From positions 310,001-374,000 of the forward strand of contig CATOSZ010000005.1 in the NCBI GenBank assembly GCA_951812805.1: 64,000 nt of DNA, in the 5' to 3' direction. Both the position numbers and the translations under genes were made by a program. Under the pieces are notes generated by a model, which worked only from the letters and a program-made list of their open reading frames with translations, did no database searches and had not been told where the DNA came from. Below, piece by piece: positions 9,328 through 17,684 of the stretch. This DNA comes from an uncultured Alphaproteobacteria bacterium (GTDB lineage Bacteria; Pseudomonadota; Alphaproteobacteria; GCA-2731375). Within the stretch, counting starts at the first letter, position 1. Every line of letters starts with the position of its first letter.

Positions 9328-9846
9328 TCAGCGCACCGTCAGTCGCTTCAACTGCCAGATCCCACGGGCGTAGTAGGTCTCATTGCGCAAGGCCGGATTG
9401 TCCGACCAGGGATAGATGATCCACAGCGGGCCCTTCTCGCGCACCGACATATAGTCACCGTTCAACTTCAAGGCGACGATGGGACCGTGTGCCGCCGCGT
9501 CGGATAGCGGAATGTCGACGGCATAATCGTTGATCGCCACCGCACGCATCCGATCTCCGCGCGCGCCGACAACGTGTAGCAACGCCTGGAGGGAAACGCC
9601 CTCGAAGCGCGATAGACCATCGGTCCAGGGCGTTTCTGTGACGATCTCGACGACATCCAATGCCTCCAGCATGGCTTTGTCGAAACGTGCCCCACCGGCC
9701 CCGTCGTTGGGGACGGCGATGGCCCCGTCGACGAGGAGCAGCACACGACCCGTCGGCCGGTCCAAGGCCGACGCGAAGCCCGGCATTCCCAACGCGCCCC
9801 ATCCCACCGCCAGCACGACCACCAGACAACGCCCAAAGATTTCCAT
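9328..9846 (-). CDS. periplasmic molybdopterin-oxidoreductase-domain-like protein
   Basis: A 172-residue protein. The start at 9846 has an AAAGGAG ribosome site and yields a signal peptide (residues 1-26, ending GFASA). The mature part resembles a minimal sulfite-oxidase-type molybdopterin-binding fold: an early RVLLLVDG strand, a 'FEGVSLQALLHVVGA' segment, an 'INDYAVDIPLSD' block and a C-terminal 'GPLWIIYPW ... IWQLKRLTV' block. These are the conserved pieces of short 'oxidoreductase molybdopterin-binding' proteins often found beside GGDEF or histidine kinase genes. No cysteine that could ligate molybdenum is visible, so I infer a ligand-binding partner for the kinase rather than an enzyme. 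It is the first gene of a two-gene operon with the kinase. Confidence 0.65.
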   Translation of the reverse strand: MEIFGRCLVVVLAVGWGALGMPGFASALDRPTGRVLLLVDGAIAVPNDGAGGARFDKAMLEALDVVEIVTETPWTDGLSRFEGVSLQALLHVVGARGDRMRAVAINDYAVDIPLSDAAAHGPIVALKLNGDYMSVREKGPLWIIYPWSDNPALRNETYYARGIWQLKRLTVR

Positions 9847-9930
9847 TGCCGAAACTCCTTTCGCACTGCACGAACTCGGCGAGCCGACATGACCCCGTAT
9901 CCAAACCCACCATACAGATAAGTCTCTTAA

Positions 9931-9958
9931 TTGAAACATAACGCCTTTATCATACACT
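9931..9958 (+). promoter_or_regulatory. candidate sigma70 promoter for the 10.0-14.1 kb operon
   Basis: TTGAAA at 9931-9936 and TACACT at 9953-9958 are separated by 16 bases, in an AT-rich divergent intergenic region. It points at the amidohydrolase operon, leaving a leader of about 70 bases. Judged by eye only. Confidence 0.5.
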
Positions 9959-10036
9959 AGTATGTCGGCGGAGATTTGGATTTCCGCCCGACGAGCCGCT
10001 AGACTCGCGTCCGTCACTTGGGGGGAGGAGGCGCTC

Positions 10037-11044
10037 ATGGCCGGCATCGAAGAGGCCCGCGTCATCGACGTGCATGCCCACGTGGTCCTCGCCGAGACGA
10101 TGGGCACCGCCGGCGCGCACGGCCCGGAAATCTCCATCGGGCCCGACGGCATCCCCCGCTTCCGGGTCTGCGACTATGTGCTGGACGGCGTGCGCTACGA
10201 GGGCAGCCCCTTCATGGACGTCGGCCTTCGTTTGTCGCGCATGGACCAGGCCGGCATCGACTACCAGCTGCTATCGCCCAATCCGTTGACCTACTTCCAC
10301 CATGTCGGCACTGCGGACGCGCTCGCCTTCTGCCGGATGAACAACGAGGGCGTGGCGGCGATCCGCCAGGCCTATCCCGACCGGCTCGGCGGTTTCGCCG
10401 CGCTGCCGATGCAGGACATCGGCGCGGCCTGCGAGGAGTTGCGCCGCGGCGTCGAGGAGCTGGGCCTGGCCGCCGGCTATATCGGCACCGACACCGGCCG
10501 GCCGCTGCACGATGCGGAGATGGACCGCTTCTACGAGACCTGCGTGGCGCTCGACGTGCCCTTGTTCCTGCACCCGGCGCCGGCCGGGATCGACGGGCCG
10601 GCGGGCGATCCCAACCTGAAGCATTTCGACCTCGACGTGGTCATCGGCTTTGCCGCGCAGGAGGCGATCGCCGCCGCCTCGCTGATCTACGGCGAGGTGC
10701 TGGATCGTTTCCCCACCCTCGACATCTGCATGAGCCATGGCGGCGGCTCGACCGCCTTTCTGATCGGCCGCATGGCGCGCGCCGCCGAGCGCCGCCCCTG
10801 GTCGCCCGAACAGCTCCGGCCCGAAGGGGCGTTCGAGGAACGGTTTCGCCGGCTCTGGTTCGACACGCACCTGAACGCGCCCGCCTCCCTCGCTTTGCTG
10901 CGCAGCCTGATCGACGAAGCGCATCTGGTCTACGGCACCAACTTCGTCGGCTGGGACGCGCCGGACGCGGCGGGGGGCGCGCCGCCCGACCCGAGCCTCG
11001 CCGACAATGCCCGCCGCCTGCTGCGGCGCGAATCGCGGAGTTGA
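10037..11044 (+). CDS. metal-dependent amidohydrolase (ACMSD-like, Amidohydro_2)
   Basis: A 335-residue TIM-barrel hydrolase or decarboxylase. I use ATG 10037 because a GGGGGAGGAG ribosome site sits before it; the frame extends upstream without one. The metal-binding motif DVHAHV is at residues 11-16 (His13, His15). A barrel histidine appears in FLHPAP and another in SHGGGS. The last expected Asp region reads YGTNFVGWD rather than GTDFP. This subfamily includes 2-amino-3-carboxymuconate-semialdehyde decarboxylase and 5-carboxyvanillate or gamma-resorcylate decarboxylases, so ring-acid decarboxylation or hydrolysis of a ring-cleavage product is likely. It is the first gene of a four-gene operon ending in a Rieske oxygenase, which supports a role in aromatic breakdown. 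The substrate is not known. Confidence 0.85.
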   Translation: MAGIEEARVIDVHAHVVLAETMGTAGAHGPEISIGPDGIPRFRVCDYVLDGVRYEGSPFMDVGLRLSRMDQAGIDYQLLSPNPLTYFHHVGTADALAFCRMNNEGVAAIRQAYPDRLGGFAALPMQDIGAACEELRRGVEELGLAAGYIGTDTGRPLHDAEMDRFYETCVALDVPLFLHPAPAGIDGPAGDPNLKHFDLDVVIGFAAQEAIAAASLIYGEVLDRFPTLDICMSHGGGSTAFLIGRMARAAERRPWSPEQLRPEGAFEERFRRLWFDTHLNAPASLALLRSLIDEAHLVYGTNFVGWDAPDAAGGAPPDPSLADNARRLLRRESRS

Positions 11045-11048
11045 CCTC

Positions 11049-12398
11049 ATGAGCGCTGCGACCCTGTTCGAGAACGCGACCCTGATCGACGGCACCGGCG
11101 CCCCGCCCCGCGCCGAGGCGCTGCTGGTCACGGACGGGCGGATCGCCGCCCTCGGCGCCGAGGCCGAGGCGCGTGCCGACGAGGGCACGACGCGGATCGA
11201 CGCCACCGGCATGAGCCTGATGCCCGGCCTGATCGACGCCCATTGCCATCTGGCCTTCGACGACGCGCAGAGCAACACGGAACTCTTCCACCAGCGCCGC
11301 AACGCGCTCTCGGCCCTGGTCGCCGCGCACAACGCGAAGAAGCTGATCCGCGCCGGCGTCACCGGGATCCTCGATCCCGACTCGACCTTCGAGAACATGA
11401 TCGACCTGCGCGACGCCATCGATCTCGGCGTGGCGGAAGGCCCGCGCATGGCCTGCGGCGCCTATGCGCTGATCACCTCGATCGGCGGCACCGCCGGGCG
11501 ATTGATCAACGACAGCGGCATCACCGGCTTCTACATGGCGGTCAACGGCGCGGACGAGATCGTCGCCGAGGTCCGTCGGCAGATCAAATACGGCGCCGAC
11601 TGGATCAAGGTGCACGTCACCGGCGTCGTGCCACGCCAAGCCCACAAGGGCGAGATGTGCGCCTGGAGCGATGCGGAACTTCGGCTGATCTGCGATACCG
11701 CGCACGACCTGGACACGCCGGTGATGGGTCATTGCCGCGGTGCCGACGCCACCCGGCGCGCGGCCGAGGCGGGCTTCGACATGCTGCTACATGCGACCTT
11801 GATGGACGAAGCGGCGCTGGAAGCGGTGGTCGCACGCAAGGTGCCCCTGGTGCCGACGCTGACCCTGCTCGCCAACCTGGTCGACTTCGGCGCCCGGGTC
11901 GGCTCCTCGGCCTCGCTGATCGACCTGCTCGCGCACGAGCTGGAGGCGAGCGCGGACACGCTCACCCGGGCCCACAAGGCCGGCGTGCCGATGCTGTGCG
12001 GCAGCGAAAGCGGCTTCTCCCTCGTGCCCTACGGCGAATGGCATTACCGCGAGATGGAGGTCTTCATCCGCTATCTCGGCATGACGCCGCTGGAGGCGAT
12101 CCATTGCGCCACATCGCAAGGCGCGCGGGCGCTGCGCCTGGAGGGCGAGGTGGGCGAGCTGGTGGTCGGCCGCCGCGCCGATCTGATCGCGGTACAGGGC
12201 GATCCCACGGCCGACGTCACCATCCTCGGTGAGGCCGGGCGCATCGCCCATGTGATGATCGACGGCACGCTGCGCGACCTCTCTCCGCTGCCGGAACGCA
12301 AGCCGATTTCGGGCTGGCGGGTGGCGAGCTTCGGCCAGCGCCTCGACCGGGCCGCGGCCTTCGGGCCGGGCACCGAGCGGGCACGCGCGGCGGAATAG
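11049..12398 (+). CDS. amidohydrolase (imidazolonepropionase/prolidase-like, Amidohydro_1)
   Basis: A 449-residue metal-dependent hydrolase starting four bases after the previous stop. It has the N-terminal beta-sandwich half (residues about 5-55, GTGAPP then ADGR-type loop). PGLIDAHCHLAFDD carries the metal-binding HxH. A barrel Lys is in KYGADWIKVHVTG, followed by His in VMGHCRG and in LLHATLMDE. The C-terminal sandwich ends VGELVVGRRADLIAVQGDP. This pattern is typical of imidazolonepropionase-like amidohydrolases, which act on many cyclic amides, carbamates and organophosphates. Two unrelated amidohydrolases in a row followed by a Rieske oxygenase suggest stepwise handling of an N-containing ring compound. 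That is inference from context. Confidence 0.85.
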   Translation: MSAATLFENATLIDGTGAPPRAEALLVTDGRIAALGAEAEARADEGTTRIDATGMSLMPGLIDAHCHLAFDDAQSNTELFHQRRNALSALVAAHNAKKLIRAGVTGILDPDSTFENMIDLRDAIDLGVAEGPRMACGAYALITSIGGTAGRLINDSGITGFYMAVNGADEIVAEVRRQIKYGADWIKVHVTGVVPRQAHKGEMCAWSDAELRLICDTAHDLDTPVMGHCRGADATRRAAEAGFDMLLHATLMDEAALEAVVARKVPLVPTLTLLANLVDFGARVGSSASLIDLLAHELEASADTLTRAHKAGVPMLCGSESGFSLVPYGEWHYREMEVFIRYLGMTPLEAIHCATSQGARALRLEGEVGELVVGRRADLIAVQGDPTADVTILGEAGRIAHVMIDGTLRDLSPLPERKPISGWRVASFGQRLDRAAAFGPGTERARAAE

Positions 12399-12414
12399 AC
12401 GAGGAGATGAAAGC

Positions 12415-12975
12415 ATGACCGACAGCCTGAGCCTGGAACGCCGGATCGACCGGCTGGAAGCCCGCGCCGAGATCGCCGAGTTGATCCAACGCTACGGCAT
12501 CGCCTGCGACGACCATGACATCGACGAGCTCGGCCCTCTCTTCACCGAGACGGCGCGCATGGGAACGCGGAACGGGCTGATGGGCGCCGAGGGCCGCGAG
12601 GCGATTCTGGCGATGTTCCGCCAGGTGCTGGCGACCCGTGGCCCCTCCTTCCACTGGACGCATGATCATTCCGTCACCTTCGACGACGCCGACCCCGACC
12701 GGGCACAGGGCCTGGTGCTGAGCCATGCGGAGACCTGTCCCGACGGCGAAGTCTCCGTCGCCGCCATGCGCTATCACGACGACTACCGCCGGGTGGACGG
12801 CCGCTGGCTGTTCGAAGCGCGGGAGATCCACTTCCTCTATTACGTGCCGGTCAGCGCCTACCCGAGCGTGCTGCACGGGCCGAACCGCATGCATGTCGGC
12901 GGCGAACCGCGCCCGGCCGACTATCCCGAGGCGCTGCCCGCCTGGCGGAAGTTCTTCGCCGAGGCGGCGGAATAG
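12415..12975 (+). CDS. SnoaL-like / NTF2-fold protein
   Basis: A 186-residue protein. The N-terminal helix LERRIDRLEARAEIAELIQRYGIACDDHD and the following 'LFTETARM' strand are the signature of SnoaL_4-type nuclear-transport-factor-2 folds. Members of this fold act as small isomerases, dehydratases or hydroxylase partners. The beta subunits of ring-hydroxylating oxygenases share this fold. The next gene is a Rieske oxygenase alpha subunit, so this protein may serve as a beta-like subunit or as a separate processing enzyme. It is longer than a typical single-domain SnoaL because of a proline-rich tail. Seventeen bases separate it from the upstream gene and 14 from the downstream one, so it belongs to the operon. 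Confidence 0.8.
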   Translation: MTDSLSLERRIDRLEARAEIAELIQRYGIACDDHDIDELGPLFTETARMGTRNGLMGAEGREAILAMFRQVLATRGPSFHWTHDHSVTFDDADPDRAQGLVLSHAETCPDGEVSVAAMRYHDDYRRVDGRWLFEAREIHFLYYVPVSAYPSVLHGPNRMHVGGEPRPADYPEALPAWRKFFAEAAE

Positions 12976-12989
12976 CGGGGTCCGCCGTA

Positions 12990-14141
12990 ATGCGAAACGA
13001 CACGGACCGCATGATGGACCTGGCCCGACGCGCGCTCGCCCACTTCCAGGCCCGCACGACCGACCAGGCCGACGACATCATGCGCCAGCCGGTCGCGGCC
13101 TATTGCGATCCCGCGCGCTATGCGGCGGAAACGCAGCGCATCTTCAAGCGCCTGCCGCTCGCCCTGGCGCTGTCGCTGGAGCTGCCGGAGGTGGGCAGCT
13201 GGCGGGCGACCGAAATGCTCGGCATCCCGGTGCTGATGGTCCGGGGCGAGGACGGGCGGGTGCGCGCCTTCCTCAACGCCTGCCGCCATCGCGGCGCGCC
13301 GGTCTGCCCCGAGGGGCAAGGCCGGGGCAAGAGCTTCACCTGCCCCTATCACGCCTGGGCCTACGACACGCAGGGCGCCCTCGTCGCCGTATACGGCGAA
13401 CACACTTTCGGCGAGGTCGACCGGGCGAGCCACGGGCTGCTCGAGCTGCCCTCGGCCGAGCGCCTGGGCCTGGTCTGGGTGGCGCTCGAAGCGGACGCCG
13501 CCTTCGACATCGACGACTGGCTCGGCGATTTCGCCGACGAGCTCGCCCACCTCGACCTCGAGAACTGGCACCTCTTCGAACAGCGCGACCTGGCGGGGCC
13601 GGGCTGGAAGGTGACCTGGGACGGCTACCTCGAGGCCTATCACCACAACTCCCTGCACGGCCGCACCGTCGGCAAATACACCATCGGCAACCTGCTGCTG
13701 CACGACGTCTGGGGCCCGCACCAGCGCATCACCTTCGGGCGGCGCAGCCTGGCCGAGCTGGTCGACCAACCGGAAAGCGCGTGGGAGCCGGAAAAGCACG
13801 TCCGCCTGATCCACTCGGTGTTCCCCAACCTCTCCTTCTCCGGCGTGGTCGGCGACCATCTGCTGGTAAGCCAGCTGTTCCCCGGACCGACGCCGGCGAC
13901 CACGCTCACCCGCCAAACCATCCTCGCCGCGACGCCGCCCGAGAGCGCGGAGGCCGCGGCGGCGAGCCGGCTGTTCTCCGACATGGTCCTGCAGGCGGTC
14001 CGCGACGAGGACTACGACATGGGCTTCCGCATCCAGGCCGGCCTGCGCGCGGGCGGCGAGCGCGACTTCCTCTACGGCCGCAACGAGCCGGCGGTGCAGC
14101 ACTACCACCGCATGGTCGCGGCGTTCGCGGAGACGCGCTGA
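12990..14141 (+). CDS. Rieske-type ring-hydroxylating oxygenase, large subunit
   Basis: A 383-residue oxygenase. The Rieske [2Fe-2S] ligands are CRHRGAPVCP (Cys and His) at about residues 94-103 and CPYHAW at about 113-118. The mononuclear iron site is recognisable as DGYLEAYHHNSLHG, giving the two His ligands, with a downstream Asp expected near residue 330. The length and order (Rieske first, catalytic SRPBCC domain second) fit aromatic-ring dioxygenases and O-demethylases. No reductase or ferredoxin gene is in the operon, so electrons must come from elsewhere. It is the last gene of the operon with two amidohydrolases and a SnoaL-fold protein. The substrate is probably an aromatic or N-heterocycle, by inference. 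Confidence 0.9.
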   Translation: MRNDTDRMMDLARRALAHFQARTTDQADDIMRQPVAAYCDPARYAAETQRIFKRLPLALALSLELPEVGSWRATEMLGIPVLMVRGEDGRVRAFLNACRHRGAPVCPEGQGRGKSFTCPYHAWAYDTQGALVAVYGEHTFGEVDRASHGLLELPSAERLGLVWVALEADAAFDIDDWLGDFADELAHLDLENWHLFEQRDLAGPGWKVTWDGYLEAYHHNSLHGRTVGKYTIGNLLLHDVWGPHQRITFGRRSLAELVDQPESAWEPEKHVRLIHSVFPNLSFSGVVGDHLLVSQLFPGPTPATTLTRQTILAATPPESAEAAAASRLFSDMVLQAVRDEDYDMGFRIQAGLRAGGERDFLYGRNEPAVQHYHRMVAAFAETR

Positions 14142-14189
14142 AAGAGCCTTGCGTTCCCGCCGATTATCGGCTATCCGACCGCCTCCGGT

Positions 14190-14266
14190 GGCGGGGTAGC
14201 TCAGCTGGTTAGAGCAGCGGAATCATAATCCGCGTGTCGGGGGTTCAAGTCCCTCCCCCGCTACCA
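14190..14266 (+). tRNA. tRNA-Met (CAT), elongator type
   Basis: 77 nt with encoded CCA. The acceptor stem GGCGGGG pairs with CCCCGCT (one G-T pair) and the D stem is GCTC/GAGC. The anticodon stem GCGGA/TCCGC holds the loop ATCATAA, anticodon CAT. The T arm is GGGGG TTCAAGT CCCTC. Elongator Met is favoured because acceptor position 1 is paired; a CAT-bearing tRNA-Ile2 cannot be fully excluded from sequence alone. Confidence 0.93.
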
Positions 14267-14307
14267 AACAACACGAAAACGCGTTTGAAAACGTGGTGGC
14301 CTCGATC

Positions 14308-15102
14308 ATGGATCAGTTCTATAGGGGCGCCGACTCGCTCTTCGTCAGGGCCTATGACGCGTTCTATGGCGCCGAGCGATCGCAGTTTGCCGGCGACGTC
14401 GCCTTTTATACGGCGCTGGCGAACGACGGTGCGGGGCCTGTCCTGGAACTCGCCTGCGGTACGGGCCGCATCGCCCTGCCGCTCGCCGAAGCCGGCCACC
14501 GGGTTACCGGCCTCGACCTCTCCGAGGGCATGCTGGCCGTCGCCCGCAATAAATCACAGGCCCTGCCGGCATCCATCCGCGATCGACTGCACTTGGCCGA
14601 AGGCGATATGGCGTCGTTCGAGCTCGAGGCGCGCTTCGCGTCGATCATCGTCGCCTTCCGATCGTTCCAGCATCTCCGGACGATCGAACAGCAACGCGCC
14701 GCGCTCGCCGCCATGCGCCGGCACCTGACACCGGGCGGGCGGCTGGCCCTGCATCTGTTCGACCCCCGCCTGGAATTCCTCGTCGAGGGAAGTGCCACGC
14801 CGCCACCGAGCGAAGGTGTCGATGTCGCGAGCGGCCACCGCTTCGTCGGCCGCATGACCGAGACCCGCTTCGACCACCTGGCCCAGTTGCGGCACGACGA
14901 CTGGCACTACGCGGAATTCGACGCCGACGGCGCACAGGTGGCCGAGGCGGAACGGCGCATGGTCCTGCGCTGGACCTGGCGCTGGGAACTGCACCACCTG
15001 CTGGCACTCTCCGGCTTCGAGGTCGAGAACGAATTCAGCGACTTCCACGGCACGCCACCGGCCTACGGCAAAGAGCTGATCGTCGTCGCACGAGCGAGAT
15101 GA
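14308..15102 (+). CDS. class I SAM-dependent methyltransferase
   Basis: A 264-residue protein from ATG 14308; GTG codons at 14293 and 14296 could add up to five residues, and no strong ribosome site decides between them. The SAM-binding motif I is VLELACGTGRIALPLA (about residues 45-60). The acidic motif II is VTGLDLSEGML, and LTPGGRLALHLFDPR follows as the post-III strand. The C-terminal part, rich in Trp and Arg (RWTWRWELHHLL), is typical of small-molecule or lipid methyltransferases of the Methyltransf_25 group. It sits alone just after a tRNA gene. The methyl acceptor cannot be told. Confidence 0.88.
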   Translation: MDQFYRGADSLFVRAYDAFYGAERSQFAGDVAFYTALANDGAGPVLELACGTGRIALPLAEAGHRVTGLDLSEGMLAVARNKSQALPASIRDRLHLAEGDMASFELEARFASIIVAFRSFQHLRTIEQQRAALAAMRRHLTPGGRLALHLFDPRLEFLVEGSATPPPSEGVDVASGHRFVGRMTETRFDHLAQLRHDDWHYAEFDADGAQVAEAERRMVLRWTWRWELHHLLALSGFEVENEFSDFHGTPPAYGKELIVVARAR

Positions 15103-15138
15103 TCGGCCCACCTCGATCCCAAAGATGAACCACCTGAT

Positions 15139-15208
15139 TGGGGTCAAGTCTTGCTTTTTGCATACATCGGAAATTCCTGATGAAGGCAAAAAGCAAGACT
15201 TGACCCCA
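15139..15208. repeat. 70-bp palindrome, REP/RAYT-type element
   Basis: A perfect 23-base inverted repeat, 15139-15161 against 15186-15208, surrounds a 24-base loop. The arm begins TGGGGTCAAGTCTTGC. Arms of this kind are known next to REP-associated tyrosine transposase (Y1) genes and as free-standing mobile palindromes. No transposase is adjacent here. It may also fold in the transcript downstream of the methyltransferase gene. Confidence 0.7.
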
Positions 15209-15385
15209 TTTTTCGATTTCCGGTGAGGGTCTCCGGTCGACGGCGTATGCCGGCGTTGCCGGATACGCCGGCCGCGTGACCTGTGAAGACGCGGGGATTC
15301 CTGTTACCCCTATCGCGAACCGATAAACGTGGCCGCCGGCATCGAGCCGGGTCGCGGCCTTGGACACAGCAGGAGGAGAAGGCGC

Positions 15386-16324
15386 ATGCGGGCGGTCGGA
15401 GTGATGAGACATGGCGGGCCCGAGGTGCTCGAGGTCGTCGAGGTGCCCGAATGCCATGCCGGGCCCGGCCAGGTTCGCCTGCGGGTGCAGGCGGCGGCGG
15501 TCAATCCGACCGATGTGATGGCGCGGAACGGTAGCCGGGCCGAGCAGCAGAAGCTCGATCCACCGCCCTATGTGCCGGGCATGGACGCCGCGGGGATCGT
15601 CGACGAGGTCGGCGAGGGCGTGGCGACCGGGGTCCGGGTCGGCGATGCGGTCATGGCCATGGTGGTGCCGCACGCCGCGCACGGCGCCTACCGGGAGCAG
15701 ATCGTCCTCGATCAGCGCGCGGTCGTCCCGGCACCGGCCGGTACCGGACCGGTCGAGGCCTGCACCCTGCCTATGAACGGGCTGACGGCGCGCCTGTCGC
15801 TCGACCACCTGGCGCTGGCGCCCGGGCAGATTTTGGCGGTGACCGGGGCGGCCGGGGCCTACGGCGGCTATGTCATCCAGCTCGCCAAGGCCGAGGGGCT
15901 GACCGTGATCGCCGATGCGAGCGCGGCGGACGAGGCGCTGGTCGCCGCCCTCGGCGCCGATATCGTCGTCGCGCGCGGGCCCGACGTCGCGGCGCGCATT
16001 CGCGAGCATTTCCCCGACGGGGTCGACGGCCTCGCCGACGGCGCGGTGCAGAACGAGGCGGTGATCGCCGCGGTCCGCGACGGCGGCGCCTTCACCGCGG
16101 TGCGCGGTTACGAGGGCACGGGGGAGCGCGGCATCCGCTTTACCCAGACCTGGGTCCGCTCCTACGACGGCGAGTACGAGAAGCTCGACGCGCTCCGCCT
16201 CCTGGTCGAGGCGGGGACGCTCAGCCTGCGCGTCGCCGACACCGTGCCGCCGGAACGCGCGGGCGATGCCCATGCCCGCCTGGAAGCCGGCGGCACCCGC
16301 GGCCGCCTCGTCATCACCTTCTGA
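15386..16324 (+). CDS. zinc-independent alcohol dehydrogenase / quinone oxidoreductase
   Basis: A 312-residue medium-chain dehydrogenase/reductase with an AGGAGGAGAA ribosome site just before ATG 15386. The N-terminal GroES-like domain ([14 protein letters not shown], then [13 protein letters not shown]) lacks the Cys/His zinc ligands of true alcohol dehydrogenases. The Rossmann nucleotide motif reads [17 protein letters not shown] (about residues 151-167), the AxxGxxG form of NADPH:quinone reductases. The length is close to the family's usual 320-340. It lies in a rightward group with an MFS transporter and an amidase, but the 90-base gap leaves co-transcription open. It likely reduces a quinone or enone; the substrate is unknown. 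Confidence 0.88.
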   Translation: MRAVGVMRHGGPEVLEVVEVPECHAGPGQVRLRVQAAAVNPTDVMARNGSRAEQQKLDPPPYVPGMDAAGIVDEVGEGVATGVRVGDAVMAMVVPHAAHGAYREQIVLDQRAVVPAPAGTGPVEACTLPMNGLTARLSLDHLALAPGQILAVTGAAGAYGGYVIQLAKAEGLTVIADASAADEALVAALGADIVVARGPDVAARIREHFPDGVDGLADGAVQNEAVIAAVRDGGAFTAVRGYEGTGERGIRFTQTWVRSYDGEYEKLDALRLLVEAGTLSLRVADTVPPERAGDAHARLEAGGTRGRLVITF

Positions 16325-16416
16325 GCCAGAACTGGCCTCAGAGGCCTTTGCGAATTGGTGCTTTTCAGGAGGCCGATTTTCCGTCATCACCGTGGCGGGC
16401 AACGAGGTGGCGGCGG

Positions 16417-17670
16417 ATGGCGCAGGCGCATATCGGCATCGAGGCGGGCGGGGAGCCGGCCGGCGGGCGGGCGCGGGAGCGCGGCATCCTGGGGCTGATC
16501 TCCGCCGGTCATTTCCTCAGCCACTTCTATGCCCTGCTGCTGCCGCCGCTGTTTCCCCTGCTGAAGACGGAATTCGGCGTCTCCTACGCCGAGCTCGGCC
16601 TGGCGGTGACCGCTTACGCGCTGGTGGGCGGCATCCTGCAGGCCCCGGTCGGCGTGCTGGTGGACCGGAAGAGCGCGAGCCGGGTGCTGATCGCCGGCCT
16701 GGCGCTCAACGCGGGCGCCATCCTGCTGATCGGCGTTACCGACGCCTTCTGGCTGCTGCTCTTGCTCTCGCTTCTCGCCGGCATCGGCAACAGCGTCTTT
16801 CACCCGGCCGACTACGCCATCCTCAGCCGCGGCATCGACGAGCGGCGGCTCGGCCGTGCCTACGCGGTGCATACCTTCTCCGGCTTCCTCGGCGGTGCCT
16901 GCGCACCGGTCGCCGTGCTGGCGATGATCCAATGGATGGACTGGCGCGACGCGCTCGTCCTGTTCGGTCTCGCAGGCTTCGTCGTCGCCGGCGCGATGGC
17001 GCTCCGCCAACGCCTGCTCGACGGGCTCGCCGCGGGTGAGGCGGGGGCAGCGGCGGCCAGGCCGGCGCCCGGGCGTCTGGCCGAGGAGCTGCGCATCCTC
17101 GCCCGCCCGCCGATCCTGCTGTTCCTCGCCTTCTTCGTCTTCTACGGCATTTCCAGCGGCGGCCTGCTGGCCTTCACCGCCTCCGGCCTGATCGACCTGC
17201 TCGGCTTCGGCCTCGACGCGGCGAACCTGGCGCTCACCGGCCATCTCTTCGGCGTCGTCATCGGCATTGCCGGCGCCGGCGTCATCGTCGACCGCTACCG
17301 CAATCACGTAGCGACCATCTCCCTCTCGCTGCTGCTGGCCGCGCTCGCCGCCGTGCTGCCCGTCACCCTCGCCCTGCCCGAAGCGGGGATCATCGCCGCG
17401 ATGACCGTTGCCGGCATCGGCCTCGGCGCGGCCCTGCCGGCCCGCGACCTGCAGCTGAAGGCGATCATCCCGGCGGATTCGGTCGGCAAGGTGTTCGGCT
17501 TCGTCTTCGTCGGCTATTCGCTCGGAATCTCAATCGCCCCGCCGATCTTCGGCCTCGTCCTCGATTCCGGCGAGCCCGCCTGGGTGTTCTGGCTGGCCGG
17601 CCTGTTCGCCCTGCTGGCGATCGCCGCCGTCGCCGCCTCGGGACGCCTGTCGAAACCCCTCACCGTTTGA
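16417..17670 (+). CDS. MFS transporter
   Basis: A 417-residue major facilitator protein from ATG 16417, with a GAGGTGG ribosome site; the frame extends upstream to a TTG with no support. Twelve hydrophobic segments are visible. The loop between TM2 and TM3 carries the MFS signature GVLVDRKSASR. The second-half equivalent is GVIVDRYRNH. TM1 begins ISAGHFLSHFYALLLPPLFPLL, a form seen in the fosmidomycin-resistance/oxalate-type exporters. A 14-base gap links it to the downstream amidase, so it may import the amide or export the product. The substrate cannot be assigned. Confidence 0.9.
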   Translation: MAQAHIGIEAGGEPAGGRARERGILGLISAGHFLSHFYALLLPPLFPLLKTEFGVSYAELGLAVTAYALVGGILQAPVGVLVDRKSASRVLIAGLALNAGAILLIGVTDAFWLLLLLSLLAGIGNSVFHPADYAILSRGIDERRLGRAYAVHTFSGFLGGACAPVAVLAMIQWMDWRDALVLFGLAGFVVAGAMALRQRLLDGLAAGEAGAAAARPAPGRLAEELRILARPPILLFLAFFVFYGISSGGLLAFTASGLIDLLGFGLDAANLALTGHLFGVVIGIAGAGVIVDRYRNHVATISLSLLLAALAAVLPVTLALPEAGIIAAMTVAGIGLGAALPARDLQLKAIIPADSVGKVFGFVFVGYSLGISIAPPIFGLVLDSGEPAWVFWLAGLFALLAIAAVAASGRLSKPLTV

Positions 17671-17684
17671 AGGAGCCGAACGCC

